The position numbers and the translations under genes were made by a program. The notes under the pieces are model-generated. The model saw only the letters and a list, made by a program, of their open reading frames with translations, ran no database searches and was not told the origin of the DNA. A DNA stretch of 42,868 nucleotides from Cellvibrionaceae bacterium AOL6. Lineage in GTDB: Bacteria; Pseudomonadota; Gammaproteobacteria; Pseudomonadales; Cellvibrionaceae. Every line of letters starts with the position of its first letter. Positions within the stretch are counted from its first letter, which is position 1. The stretch spans positions 1 through 42,868 of the forward strand of contig NOXC01000025.1 of assembly GCA_003265435.1 (NCBI GenBank), given 5' to 3'. This document shows, one piece after another, positions 16,655-25,122 of the stretch.

Positions 16655-18856
16655 TTAGAACTGGAAGCGTGCGTTGAGGCCCACAGAGCGTCCCGGCTCA
16701 TAGAACGGAATGACCGTTTCGAATTCCTGTCCGTAACTGGCCCGATCCGTATATTGCTCGTTGAGCGCGTTATCCACGACCAAGCGTAGCGAAAGGTTAT
16801 CCAGCGCTTGATACTGCAGGAACAGGTTGATCACGGTATAGCCTTCTTGCGCTCGGCCGGCTTCGCTGGTGGCGTCATTTTCAAGCGCGGTCTCGCTCGT
16901 GAGTCCGAGCTGGTATTGAGCATCGGCGAAATACAGCGAGGCATCTACGGTAATGATCTGACCAAGTGGTGCAGTAAAGTAATTGCCGTCGTAGGACGAC
17001 GCAGCTTCACCATCTTTGTAGCTCTCGATATCGGCGTATTTCACTGTGATATCGCCACGCTCCGTTGCGTAACCTACCAGCAGGTCGTAGCCTTTCATCT
17101 CAAAGTCTGCGACCAGGCTGGGACCACCACCCCAAGATGGTGTGCGGCCATTTTCGATGTCGGTCTGGAAAATATTTGCCTCGAAGGAAAAGCCTTCGTA
17201 AAAGCTTTTCAAGCCGGCAGTGTAATTACTGGACTCTACCGCGGGTACACCTGCGCTGTAATCCCATGCACCGTTCAAAATGAAGTTTTCGGCGAGTGCG
17301 GTCCCTCCCCAAACTTGCGCTGCACCGGCGTTGAAGGAAAGGTGTTCATTCACAAACAGCTCTCCAAAGAGGTTGCCGCTAACGCCACTTTCGCTCTGCG
17401 TAGTGCCATCGACTCCGGTGAAATCTTGACTGTCGTAGCGTAAACCGTAGGACAACTGCAGCAGCGTGCTGACTTCCTGACGAAGTTGCACAAACAGGCC
17501 TGTGTTGGTTGCGGTTTCACGAAGGTCGGGATCGCCCTCGTATTGGAACTTTGTTTCATCGTCGTAGTAGTCCGCACCTGCACTGATGTTGGCGAAGCCG
17601 GTGTAGAACACATTTTGCAGGGTCGCAGACGTGCTGCCGGCAGTACCGGTGTAGATGTAGCGTACGCTCGGATCCGCCAGGGCCCCCTCGTTGGTTTCGA
17701 CTTCGGTTTGGCTATCTGCGATCGTGACACTCGGGTTCCATAGCCCTTCACCACGTTCGCGATCATAACTGAATACGAGGTTTTCCCGGTCGAGTGCGTA
17801 ATTACGTGCAGCAGGCGTCGGGCGACCTGCGGTTAAGCCAAGGAAGTTGGCGCGATAGGGGCGTAACGCATCATCGTTGACGTTTTCATAGCTGAGCTCA
17901 AATCGACCGAGTGCTTCGGTGCCATAGGCCACTTTTGCGAGGCCACTGGTCAGCGCCGGTGCCGAGTAGGGAATAGTGTCCCCGTCGCCGTCTTCATAGT
18001 CGTCGCCACTGGCATTTTTTAAAAAGCCCAGCACCTCAAAACCATTTGACTGCGCCATGAGGGCACCGCCGAGGTCATAGATATTCCCATTGCTGCGATA
18101 ATCGGCATTGACGAAGCCGCCGAAGTTGTCTGCCGGCGAAAGATAGTCTGCTACATCGATGGTTTCGTAATTGACGCTCCCGCCGATCGCTCCAGGACCA
18201 TCATCCGCAGGAGAGATGCCTGCCGATACGCTGACCGCTTTTAATAAAGTGGGGTCAATCAGTGTGGTGGCACTGTGGTGAAAGACCTTGTTGTTTTGGC
18301 GAGCACCGTCGATGTTTACTGCCATGGCGGTTTCTTCGACGCCGCGGACATAGAGTTTCTGGTTGGCAGGAATGGCGCCACCTACGGAAACCGAGGCTTC
18401 TTTTTTGAACACATCCTTCAGATCGAGCGGTTCAATTTGTTCGAGTGCGGCCTTGTCTAACGTAACCGTGGTTTGTGCTTCGACAATCGTGCCCGCGCTT
18501 ACGCGGACAGGTGGAAGTGACGACGCCGCGCTCTCGCGGGTATCCAAAACCAGAATCACGCTGGTGTCGGTGGTGAACTCATAGCGGATGCCGGTGCCTG
18601 CGAGCAACGCGTCGAGTGCTTCTGCTCCCGTGTATTCACCGCTCAGTGCTGGAGCGCTTTTGCCTTGGAGCAAGGAGGCGTCGCCACCAATGTTTAATCC
18701 TGTTTGTTCGGCGAGTGAGAGAATGGCCTGATCCAGCGGCTGTGCACTCAGAGAAATTGAGCGCGCAGGTGTATCGGCGATGGCGGCGTGCGTGGACCCA
18801 ATGCAAAGCGCGAGCAATGATGCTCGTAATCCCTTCGCATAAAATGACTGATGCAT
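16655..18856 (-). CDS. TonB-dependent receptor with N-terminal STN signalling domain (heme/siderophore type)
   Basis: Outer-membrane receptor of 733 residues: signal peptide (1-27), STN secretin/TonB short N-terminal domain (about 30-108) for transmembrane signalling, plug (about 118-230) and barrel ending in F-Q-F. The plug contains L-Y-V-R-G-V, N-I-D-G-A-R-Q-N-N and a F-H-H-S block, which resemble hemoglobin/heme-receptor plugs, so a heme or other iron source is the best guess. The adjoining ECF sigma factor and FecR-like gene, together with the STN domain, indicate cell-surface signalling in which the loaded receptor activates its own transcription. On the minus strand, the upstream gap (18857-18932) contains GTCCC and TTGTC elements that might form the ECF promoter. 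GGGAG precedes the ATG. Confidence 0.9.
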   Translation of the reverse strand: MHQSFYAKGLRASLLALCIGSTHAAIADTPARSISLSAQPLDQAILSLAEQTGLNIGGDASLLQGKSAPALSGEYTGAEALDALLAGTGIRYEFTTDTSVILVLDTRESAASSLPPVRVSAGTIVEAQTTVTLDKAALEQIEPLDLKDVFKKEASVSVGGAIPANQKLYVRGVEETAMAVNIDGARQNNKVFHHSATTLIDPTLLKAVSVSAGISPADDGPGAIGGSVNYETIDVADYLSPADNFGGFVNADYRSNGNIYDLGGALMAQSNGFEVLGFLKNASGDDYEDGDGDTIPYSAPALTSGLAKVAYGTEALGRFELSYENVNDDALRPYRANFLGLTAGRPTPAARNYALDRENLVFSYDRERGEGLWNPSVTIADSQTEVETNEGALADPSVRYIYTGTAGSTSATLQNVFYTGFANISAGADYYDDETKFQYEGDPDLRETATNTGLFVQLRQEVSTLLQLSYGLRYDSQDFTGVDGTTQSESGVSGNLFGELFVNEHLSFNAGAAQVWGGTALAENFILNGAWDYSAGVPAVESSNYTAGLKSFYEGFSFEANIFQTDIENGRTPSWGGGPSLVADFEMKGYDLLVGYATERGDITVKYADIESYKDGEAASSYDGNYFTAPLGQIITVDASLYFADAQYQLGLTSETALENDATSEAGRAQEGYTVINLFLQYQALDNLSLRLVVDNALNEQYTDRASYGQEFETVIPFYEPGRSVGLNARFQF

Positions 18857-18932
18857 GTACTGACTCCCATTGTTTTTGTCATGTCTTTATTAGTGACAAG
18901 GCACGGCGAAAAAGGGACAGAAAAAAAAGAAA

Positions 18933-19871
18933 TTAATTTTGAGAAGGCGTGCTCGAGCGCTCGTCTGAGGACGCACTTAAGCGGATGTACCAAGGCCCGA
19001 TTTCGGTGATCTCTAAGCCCATGCCGCTGGCGAGTAAACTGAGCGCTGTATCGGGATCGTCGGCAGGCAGAACACCGGTAAAGGCCTTGTCTACATGTGC
19101 TGCGGATTCACTCAAACTCAAGTGAGCGGGGTGAAACTCGGACAGACGTTCGACGACGTCCTGTAAAGGCGTGCCGCGAAATACCAGTCTTTGGTCCGTC
19201 CAGTCTGGCCGCGCACGCGAGGAACCTGGTTGCAGCTGCATGCCCTGCGCTGAAACGCGCAGACCCTCGCCGGCTTCGAGTATGCGTGTTTGCGAGAAGC
19301 GGTCGGAGGACACTTTTACGCGTGATTCGTACACGGCTACGTGGGCGTCATGGGTACGCTGTCTGACACTGTAGCGTGTGCCGAGCGCACGCGCAGCTGC
19401 GTCCCGAGAAGAGACAACGAAGGGGCGCGCGGCAGGGTCGCGGGTGACGTCGACAAAGACTTCGCCGCGTATCAACCTCACTCGTCGCTGAGTCTGATCA
19501 AATTGCAGAGCGATGGCGCTGTCGCTGTTGAGAAACGCCGTGCTGCCGTCACTTAATTCAATGCGAAGGATCTCACCTTGCGCACTGTGGTAGTCCGCCT
19601 GCCAATTTTGCCAGCGGTCTTGCAGGCCGAAGCTGAACAAGATTAAGAGTGCGCTGGCACTGAACATTAATTTGCGTGAGGCGCGTTTGCGCTTAGCCGG
19701 TTGAGCTGCTTGCCAAAGGCCCTGCATCTGCTCAAAAACCTGCGCGTGCCGAGGGTCGGTTTGCAGCCACTGTTCGAAAGCCAGGCGTTCGTTGTCGTCG
19801 AGGTGGCCTTCGTCCAGACGTAAGAGCCAGTGAGCCGCTTGCTCTGGAATCACCTCAGGCACCGCCTTCAC
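18933..19871 (-). CDS. FecR-family anti-sigma factor / signal transducer
   Basis: Protein of 312 residues. The cytoplasmic N-terminal domain (about 8-55) has the A-A-x-W-x-x-R-L-D pattern and an F-x-x-W-L-x-x-D-P-x-H-A block of FecR/DUF4880 proteins. A membrane helix follows (about 67-82). The periplasmic FecR domain (about 95-195) and the C-terminal receptor-contacting domain (about 225-300, DUF4974-like with F-x-G-x-L-P) complete it. It relays the signal from the STN domain of the receptor to the ECF sigma factor. Its start overlaps the sigma factor stop by four bases. Confidence 0.93.
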   Translation of the reverse strand: MKAVPEVIPEQAAHWLLRLDEGHLDDNERLAFEQWLQTDPRHAQVFEQMQGLWQAAQPAKRKRASRKLMFSASALLILFSFGLQDRWQNWQADYHSAQGEILRIELSDGSTAFLNSDSAIALQFDQTQRRVRLIRGEVFVDVTRDPAARPFVVSSRDAAARALGTRYSVRQRTHDAHVAVYESRVKVSSDRFSQTRILEAGEGLRVSAQGMQLQPGSSRARPDWTDQRLVFRGTPLQDVVERLSEFHPAHLSLSESAAHVDKAFTGVLPADDPDTALSLLASGMGLEITEIGPWYIRLSASSDERSSTPSQN

Positions 19872-20389
19872 GGTGTAGTTTCCCCGTACAGGCGTTGATG
19901 ACAGTGGACCAGGGTACGAGCCATATATTGTTTGATGCTGCTCTCAGACACCTTGAGCTCAGCCGCGATGGCCTTGTAGCTCATGCCATCCATACGGGCC
20001 ATGAAAAACGCTTTGCGGTGCTTTTCAGGTACCTCTTCAGTGAGGACAAGCAAGGCCTGGTGCAGCAGTTGCCGATGTATGGTGATTTCTGCCGGGCCGC
20101 GATGCTCAGCTTGGTCGCCGTGTACAAACAGGTGCTCGAGGACTTCTTTCTCCACTTTTTGGCGACGATGACGGTTAATCATCAAGCGATTGGCAATGAC
20201 CAGCAGATAGGCACGTGGTTCCCGCAGCGGCTGATGTTCAGCGCGAAGCAAGTTTAGAAAGGTATCCTGACTGATATCGCCCGCATCATAGGGGCACCCC
20301 AGCTTCTTTAACAGCCAATTGAACAGCCAGGGTTGATGGGATTGGAATACAGTCTGCGCCTGATCCCTCGAGGAATCAGCAGTGGCCAT
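19868..20389 (-). CDS. FecI-like ECF sigma factor
   Basis: RNA polymerase sigma factor of 173 residues. Region 2 (about 15-80) includes A-G-D-I-S-Q-D-T-F-L-N-L-L and R-A-Y-L-L-V-I-A-N-R-L; region 4 (about 110-165) includes M-S-Y-K-A-I-A-A-E-L-K-V-S-E-S-S-I-K-Q-Y-M, characteristic of the iron-uptake FecI group. I chose the ATG at 20389, six bases after a GGGGG ribosome-binding site; an in-frame ATG at 20437 would add 16 residues of unlike composition. It should direct transcription of the receptor gene downstream. Confidence 0.92.
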   Translation of the reverse strand: MATADSSRDQAQTVFQSHQPWLFNWLLKKLGCPYDAGDISQDTFLNLLRAEHQPLREPRAYLLVIANRLMINRHRRQKVEKEVLEHLFVHGDQAEHRGPAEITIHRQLLHQALLVLTEEVPEKHRKAFFMARMDGMSYKAIAAELKVSESSIKQYMARTLVHCHQRLYGETTP

Positions 20390-20435
20390 GTTTCCCCCGA
20401 GCATAGTAATCCATTGATAAATGTGTATGGTTTGC

Positions 20436-20456
20436 AAATGAGAAGTAAACTCATTT
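20436..20456 (-). promoter_or_regulatory. Palindromic Fur-like operator upstream of the ECF sigma gene
   Basis: A perfect 7-bp palindrome with a 7-base centre (20436-20442 with 20450-20456). The A-A-T-G-A-G...C-T-C-A-T-T arms match the outer halves of many Fur boxes; the centre does not fit well. It is 47 bases before the chosen sigma start, where Fur control of a fecI-type gene would be expected. Confidence 0.5.
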
Positions 20457-20534
20457 TAATGGCTTTTGGGGGGATTAAACAAGTGTCTTGTTGTGTTTAA
20501 CTGCGTAAGTCTGCGGCAGCCCGGCAAGGCACGA

Positions 20535-22607
20535 TCACACACCTGGCTTTGCGAGGGGAAGAGCAATGTGGAAGATCACACCTTGCTCGTCAGTGAGGTT
20601 TTCCGCGTGAACCCGTCCTCCTAAGCCCTCGCAAATCAATTTCACGATATAGAGGCCAAGGCCTAAATGGCCTGCAGAAGTGTGTGACGCCTGACGAATG
20701 CTGACCAGAGAATGAAAAATTTGAGCGCTGAATGCGTTCGGGAGGGGCGGGCCTTGATTCGATAAGCTGATTAAGGCCTCCTGTTTGGTCTTGCTCAGTC
20801 GCAGCACGACGGGGCCGTCGCTTGGGCTGAAATCGTTGGCATTGGCCACGAGCTTGTCCAGCATTTGTACCAACAACTCTTCTGACGCTGAGACGAGGCA
20901 CGCTTCCAGCGAAGGGGCGATCTCGAGCGAGAGGCGGCACTCTGTGTACACATCCTGATAGGCGGGTACGAGGGCGCGCAGCAGTGGGACCAGGTCGACA
21001 TCGGTTTTATCACTCGCCTCTACCGCTTGTTCGATTCGCGTTGCTTCGTTCATCGCATTGATGAGCGCGCGCAAGCGGTGAATTCCGTCTTTTGCGCGTG
21101 ATAAATAGGTTTGCGCTTGCGCATCGGGCGCGTGCTGTTCGAGGTTGTCGAGTGAGGAACTGACGATCGCAAGCGGCGTCCTTAATTCGTGCGACAGTTT
21201 ACTGGCGAGTGAGCCTAAATACTGTGTGTAGTCGCGTAGCCGAGCATGGAGTGTTGCAAAGCTGCGGCTTAAGTCCCCAATCTCATCCGGGAGCGTCGAC
21301 ACGGGAAACTGCTGAATGAGTTGGCCTCGATCATCGAGGGTTTCACGCGCCACGCGGCTCAGTTGGCGTATTCGAAACGACAACCAACTGGCATACGATA
21401 CCAGGACGATAATCACCGATAAGGTGATTAAAAAGGAGTAGACGAAGAGCTGGTTGAGGGCGGATTGAGTAAAACGTTCAAGCCCGCTGGCATTGCGTTC
21501 CGCTATGACGTATCCAGGCACCTCAGCGTCGTCGAAGGTAATCGGCGTATAAGCCGCACTGATAATGTCGCGTCGATATTGGAAGTGTTGGAGGGTCGCT
21601 CGAGATAACGACGCGCTGACGGGGCCATCGAGCGTGGACGGGTAAAACCCCGTTGCCGCGGTGGAGGGGAGGTCGGGGTAGTGTTGATCGGCCACGGCAA
21701 TTCGGTAGAGCGATTGCAGCAGGCCTTTTATCAAAGTATTCCCTTCTGTACCGTGCGCGTTTGGGAGCTGGAGGCTACCGGCTCTCGCAATGATAGCCGA
21801 CTCCTTGTTGACAATGGTAAGTCGCAGGCCGGGCTGGCTAAACCGATCTAAGAATTGGTTGAGCGCTTGCAATTGAAACAAAGGGGCAGGGGGCGGGCTT
21901 GCGGGGGCGAAGCTTGAAAAGGTGTTTTTCTCGTCAATGCCGGATTGGGTCAGCACCCGCAAGCCAAAGCCGTGAGCACACAACTCGGCGGGGAGAACAA
22001 GCTCGGCTTGGTAACCCTGCTGGTTTTCTCGCAGTATGCCTTTTACGCGGTGATCGGACAGTCGCCTGTCGCCCTTCACTTGAAGAGGCTCCAGCACACC
22101 GGGGCCAGCCGCACGCAATTCGAACTCGGTGGGCGTCTGGTTAAGGCTAATGCAATGAATTTCAATCCGGTCGTAATCCTGATCAGTACGTGTGGGGTTG
22201 AAGTAGTGAATGTGTTGAGTGGGTACCGTGATAAATAGCGCGGCAAGGCGCTCTGTGCGGGCGGCTTGCAGAGTGGGGGGCGAGAGCGTGCTGTGCGGTG
22301 CGGTTTGCAATTTCCGCGCTTGAATACCTGCGCTTAGCCACTCTTCATCATAACCGTCCAGGACCGGCGCAGCGTTGAATCTGTGAAAGTATATCCGTTG
22401 CCCTGGTAAGGATGTATCAGGGCGCGTATTCAACAGCTCGGCTTGAAGTGCACTGAGCGACGCGCCCACGGCGGAGGAAGTGGCAACCAGCGATTCATCC
22501 TGACCTTCGCGTAGCGTGGTTTCGAGCTCGCGTACATATTGGCAACCCAACCACGGCAGGCTGAGTGTAAAAAGGCTGGCACAGATCAGTTGTCGCCTAA
22601 GCCCCAT
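20535..22607 (-). CDS. pdsS: Sensor histidine kinase of the proteobacterial dedicated sortase system type (PdsS-like)
   Basis: Protein of 690 residues. An N-terminal membrane anchor (about 4-22) and a large periplasmic region containing a CBM9-like start P-V-L-D-G-Y-D-E-E-W (about 80-90) precede a second membrane helix (about 390-412), HAMP (about 413-465), a DHp domain with the intact H-box L-S-H-E-L-R-T-P-L (about 478-486) and an ATPase domain ending with G-H-L-G-L-G-L-Y-I-V. Length, the CBM9-like sensor and the partner regulator match the family described with marine-proteobacterial class GN sortases. Neither the sortase nor its target protein is near: FecIR genes lie on one side and glk on the other. 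The ATG is four bases after the regulator stop. Loss of the sortase locus or a new signal are possible. Confidence 0.82.
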   Translation of the reverse strand: MGLRRQLICASLFTLSLPWLGCQYVRELETTLREGQDESLVATSSAVGASLSALQAELLNTRPDTSLPGQRIYFHRFNAAPVLDGYDEEWLSAGIQARKLQTAPHSTLSPPTLQAARTERLAALFITVPTQHIHYFNPTRTDQDYDRIEIHCISLNQTPTEFELRAAGPGVLEPLQVKGDRRLSDHRVKGILRENQQGYQAELVLPAELCAHGFGLRVLTQSGIDEKNTFSSFAPASPPPAPLFQLQALNQFLDRFSQPGLRLTIVNKESAIIARAGSLQLPNAHGTEGNTLIKGLLQSLYRIAVADQHYPDLPSTAATGFYPSTLDGPVSASLSRATLQHFQYRRDIISAAYTPITFDDAEVPGYVIAERNASGLERFTQSALNQLFVYSFLITLSVIIVLVSYASWLSFRIRQLSRVARETLDDRGQLIQQFPVSTLPDEIGDLSRSFATLHARLRDYTQYLGSLASKLSHELRTPLAIVSSSLDNLEQHAPDAQAQTYLSRAKDGIHRLRALINAMNEATRIEQAVEASDKTDVDLVPLLRALVPAYQDVYTECRLSLEIAPSLEACLVSASEELLVQMLDKLVANANDFSPSDGPVVLRLSKTKQEALISLSNQGPPLPNAFSAQIFHSLVSIRQASHTSAGHLGLGLYIVKLICEGLGGRVHAENLTDEQGVIFHIALPLAKPGV

Positions 22608-22611
22608 TAGC

Positions 22612-23310
22612 CTATCCCTGAGCGTCTACCCAGCGATATCCGAGCCCGTATGCGGTTTGTATCGCATCAAAGTCGGCATCGACCATTTTAAATTTTTTAC
22701 GAATGCGTTTAACGTGAGAGGTGATCGTATTGTCGTCGAGTACGACGTTTGCCGCGTCCATCAGTTGCTGACGGTTTTTTACATGACCTGGGTGTTGCGC
22801 CAATGCGTGCACTATCCACCATTCGGTGACGGTGAGATCGACGGGGGTATCCAGCCACTTGGCTTGTATCTTTTGTGTATCGAGCGTCAGTTTCCCGCGT
22901 GAGAGTGGCGCGTGATCGGTACTGGGTTGTTGGAAGGCGTCAATGCGTCGGAACAGTGCCGTGATTCGAGCGAGCACATGGGGTAGGCTGATGTCTTTCG
23001 TCAGATAGTCGTCCGCGCCTAAACGCAAGCCGGAGACGATATCAAATTCATCATCCCGAGCCGTCAGAAAAATGATGGGCAACTCGGAAGATTTCGCTCG
23101 CAGGCTTCGACACAGTTCGAAGCCGCCTTCAATGTCTTCTGCCAGGCCGACGTCAATGATGGCGAGGTCGGGGAGTCGGGCAGCAAAGGCGGTCTCCGCT
23201 TCTCGACGTGTACGGTAGTGGCTGACGGTAAAGGCGTGACGGCGCAGGGCGTCGACGTAATTTTGTGCGATGGCATCTTCATCTTCGACGATGGCAATGT
23301 GTCGGCTCAT
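22612..23310 (-). CDS. pdsR: OmpR-family response regulator of the dedicated sortase system type (PdsR-like)
   Basis: Protein of 232 residues: a receiver domain (about 1-118) with acidic pocket E-D-E-D near residue 8, phospho-acceptor Asp in L-A-I-I-D-V-G-L, T in F-L-T-A-R and the D-Y-L-T-K-D Lys, then a winged-helix DNA-binding domain (about 135-230) with T-V-T-E-W-W-I-V and I-T-S-H-V-K-R-I-R-K-K-F. I chose the ATG at 23310 since receiver domains begin directly at M-S-R-H-I-A-I-V-E-D-E; an ATG at 23340 adds ten residues. It is the first gene of the pair with the kinase and is divergent from glk. Confidence 0.86.
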   Translation of the reverse strand: MSRHIAIVEDEDAIAQNYVDALRRHAFTVSHYRTRREAETAFAARLPDLAIIDVGLAEDIEGGFELCRSLRAKSSELPIIFLTARDDEFDIVSGLRLGADDYLTKDISLPHVLARITALFRRIDAFQQPSTDHAPLSRGKLTLDTQKIQAKWLDTPVDLTVTEWWIVHALAQHPGHVKNRQQLMDAANVVLDDNTITSHVKRIRKKFKMVDADFDAIQTAYGLGYRWVDAQG

Positions 23311-23540
23311 GGCAGAATTGATACCCTTATGCGGTAGCATCCTCGTTTATTGGCACGCCAAGGCTACCGCATTTTGTTATAACTCTCGAGTTGAGTTTCA
23401 CATGGGGGCTTGCTTGGGCGGGTATGAGTTGACGCTTTTGTCCTGTATTCGTATGCAGGGTAGAGGCCGAGCCTTGACTCACCCGGTAGGCCCACATACA
23501 GTTTCGCGTTTATTTTTTAGGCTTTAGGACGATACGGCTT

Positions 23541-24506
23541 ATGTTTCCTTATCTTGTGGCAGATATTGGCGGCACCAACGCGCGTTTTGCGCTGATAACA
23601 GAAAAAAAAGGTGACGAATTCAAAATGGAGCACATTCAAATTTTGAAAGGTGCAGACTTTTCATCATTTGAAGCGGCGATGCAGCATTACCTTGACGGTC
23701 TCGGGGGTGTCAAACCCACTGCTGCGTGTGTGGCGATTGCGGGTCCGATCTCCGGTGATCGTGTGCGTATGACGAACCTGCCCTGGGGCTTTTCACAAGA
23801 AGGGCTGCGTGCTCAGTTCGAGCTGGATGCCTTTTTGGCGATTAACGATTATACCGCGCTTGCCGTGGCGACCAGCCGGTTGCCTTCGGGTGGCTTGAAG
23901 AACGTCTTGAATGGGGACCGAAACCCCGTGGGCAATAAAGCGATTCTCGGCCCCGGTACCGGGCTTGGTGTTGCAGGGCTGGCGAGAGCCGGAGATGGCT
24001 GGCTGCCCATTCCGTCTGAAGGTGGGCACGTGACAATGGCACCGGCGACGGCCTTCGAAGCGGACATTCTCAAAGCGGCGATGGCGCGGCATGGGCATGT
24101 GTCTGCAGAGGTGTGTCTGTCTGGTCCGGGCCTTGTGAATCTGTACCACGCGGTGTGTGACGTGCAGGGGGTGGCTGCCGAGGCCTTGAAGCCGCAGGAT
24201 GTGTCAGGGCAGGGCTTGGCCGGTTCAAACGCGCAGTGTAAAGAGGCGCTGGATCTCTTCTGTGCGTTTATGGGCACTGTGTCCAGTAATCTGGTACTGA
24301 CCTACGGCGCGTCCGGTGGCGTGTATATTACCGGGGGCATTATCCCGCGATTCGTCGAGTATTTCCGATCCAGCCCCTTCGAAGCGCGTTTTCGAGAGAA
24401 AGGCATCATGAGCCATTATGTTGCGGATGTGCCGGTGGATGTGGTCAGCTACGAACAAACGGCCTTTTTGGGTGCGGCGGCCTGGTTGTATCAAAACGTG
24501 AAGTAA
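23541..24506 (+). CDS. glk: Glucokinase
   Basis: Protein of 321 residues of the Glk (non-ROK) family, phosphorylating glucose to glucose-6-phosphate with ATP. It has the N-terminal phosphate-binding D-I-G-G-T-N-A-R-F-A-L motif, L-A-I-N-D-Y-T-A with the catalytic Asp (about 95-105), G-P-G-T-G-L-G-V, P-S-E-G-G-H-V, and the C-terminal G-G-V-Y-I-T-G-G-I. Its length is the same as E. coli Glk. It is transcribed alone, divergent from the PdsR-like regulator. Glucose is not a product of alginate breakdown, so a link to the alginate genes is not evident. Confidence 0.96.
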   Translation: MFPYLVADIGGTNARFALITEKKGDEFKMEHIQILKGADFSSFEAAMQHYLDGLGGVKPTAACVAIAGPISGDRVRMTNLPWGFSQEGLRAQFELDAFLAINDYTALAVATSRLPSGGLKNVLNGDRNPVGNKAILGPGTGLGVAGLARAGDGWLPIPSEGGHVTMAPATAFEADILKAAMARHGHVSAEVCLSGPGLVNLYHAVCDVQGVAAEALKPQDVSGQGLAGSNAQCKEALDLFCAFMGTVSSNLVLTYGASGGVYITGGIIPRFVEYFRSSPFEARFREKGIMSHYVADVPVDVVSYEQTAFLGAAAWLYQNVK

Positions 24507-24555
24507 CATTACGGGGCGTCGCATCGCTGCAACGGTAAGTGCGTCGTCCGTGTGG

Positions 24556-24592
24556 CCCCGAGTTGCTCCTGCAATAGGAGCGTCACTCGGGG
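24556..24592. terminator. Hairpin between convergent glk and DUF4870-like gene
   Basis: The outer arms (24556-24563 with 24585-24592, 8 bp) and inner arms (24565-24570 with 24576-24581, 6 bp) form a nearly continuous stem. There is no T run, so intrinsic termination is uncertain, but its place between two convergent genes fits. Confidence 0.45.
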
Positions 24593-24604
24593 TGAATGAA
24601 GGCC

Positions 24605-24925
24605 TTAGGCCAGCTTGTCCGCGAGATCGCTCGCGACAGGCACGCGAACTTCTTTTTCCTGCGCGGCGAATATCATCAAGAGTATCCAAGCGATAAAGCT
24701 TAGCGCACCGATGGCTTTGGCAATCAATCCGCCGAGCGGCAGCATGGGCGCGACCATACTGGCGACGGTCAGAATGCCAAATACGGCAATTGACTGCCTC
24801 GCGTGAAATTTCACGAATTCACTGTCCTTTTCCAAAATCAGGAATATCAGGCCGCTGAGCCAGCCGAGTGCGTAGCATAAGACGCCGGCAAGGTTGGCGG
24901 GCAAACCCGTACTTGAATTAGTCAT
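24605..24925 (-). CDS. Small membrane protein, DUF4870-like
   Basis: Protein of 106 residues with three predicted hydrophobic helices (about 10-30, 45-62, 68-88). The segment L-E-K-D-S-E-F-V-K-F-H-A-R-Q-S between helices 1 and 2 is the hallmark of this Tic20-like/DUF4870 family. Its function is unknown; these proteins are widespread in bacterial inner membranes. It stands alone, convergent with glk. Confidence 0.85.
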   Translation of the reverse strand: MTNSSTGLPANLAGVLCYALGWLSGLIFLILEKDSEFVKFHARQSIAVFGILTVASMVAPMLPLGGLIAKAIGALSFIAWILLMIFAAQEKEVRVPVASDLADKLA

Positions 24926-25122
24926 AACTCCTCCATGTGTGAGTGGGGCTCGTCATCGAGCGGGGTGGAGCGAGCGCGGCGCAGAAGCAGAAATGCCCAC
25001 GCACGAAATCATTGTATCGCGCCATTTTGAACGCGTCGACGGTTTGCGCGTGGACGCCGATCGGGTTATAGTCATTATCATATGTAATATAATACAAATA
25101 ATATAAGGCAGGGGGCGGCGAT

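Noticed and set aside
16808-17443. Antisense open frame of 211 codons in the STN receptor gene
   Set aside because: A shadow of a clear receptor gene with no recognisable family and no ribosome-binding site.
24502-24516. 15-base match AGTAACATTACGGGG shared with 35712-35726
   Set aside because: One exact 15-mer pair is about what chance gives in 43 kb, and the flanks do not match.
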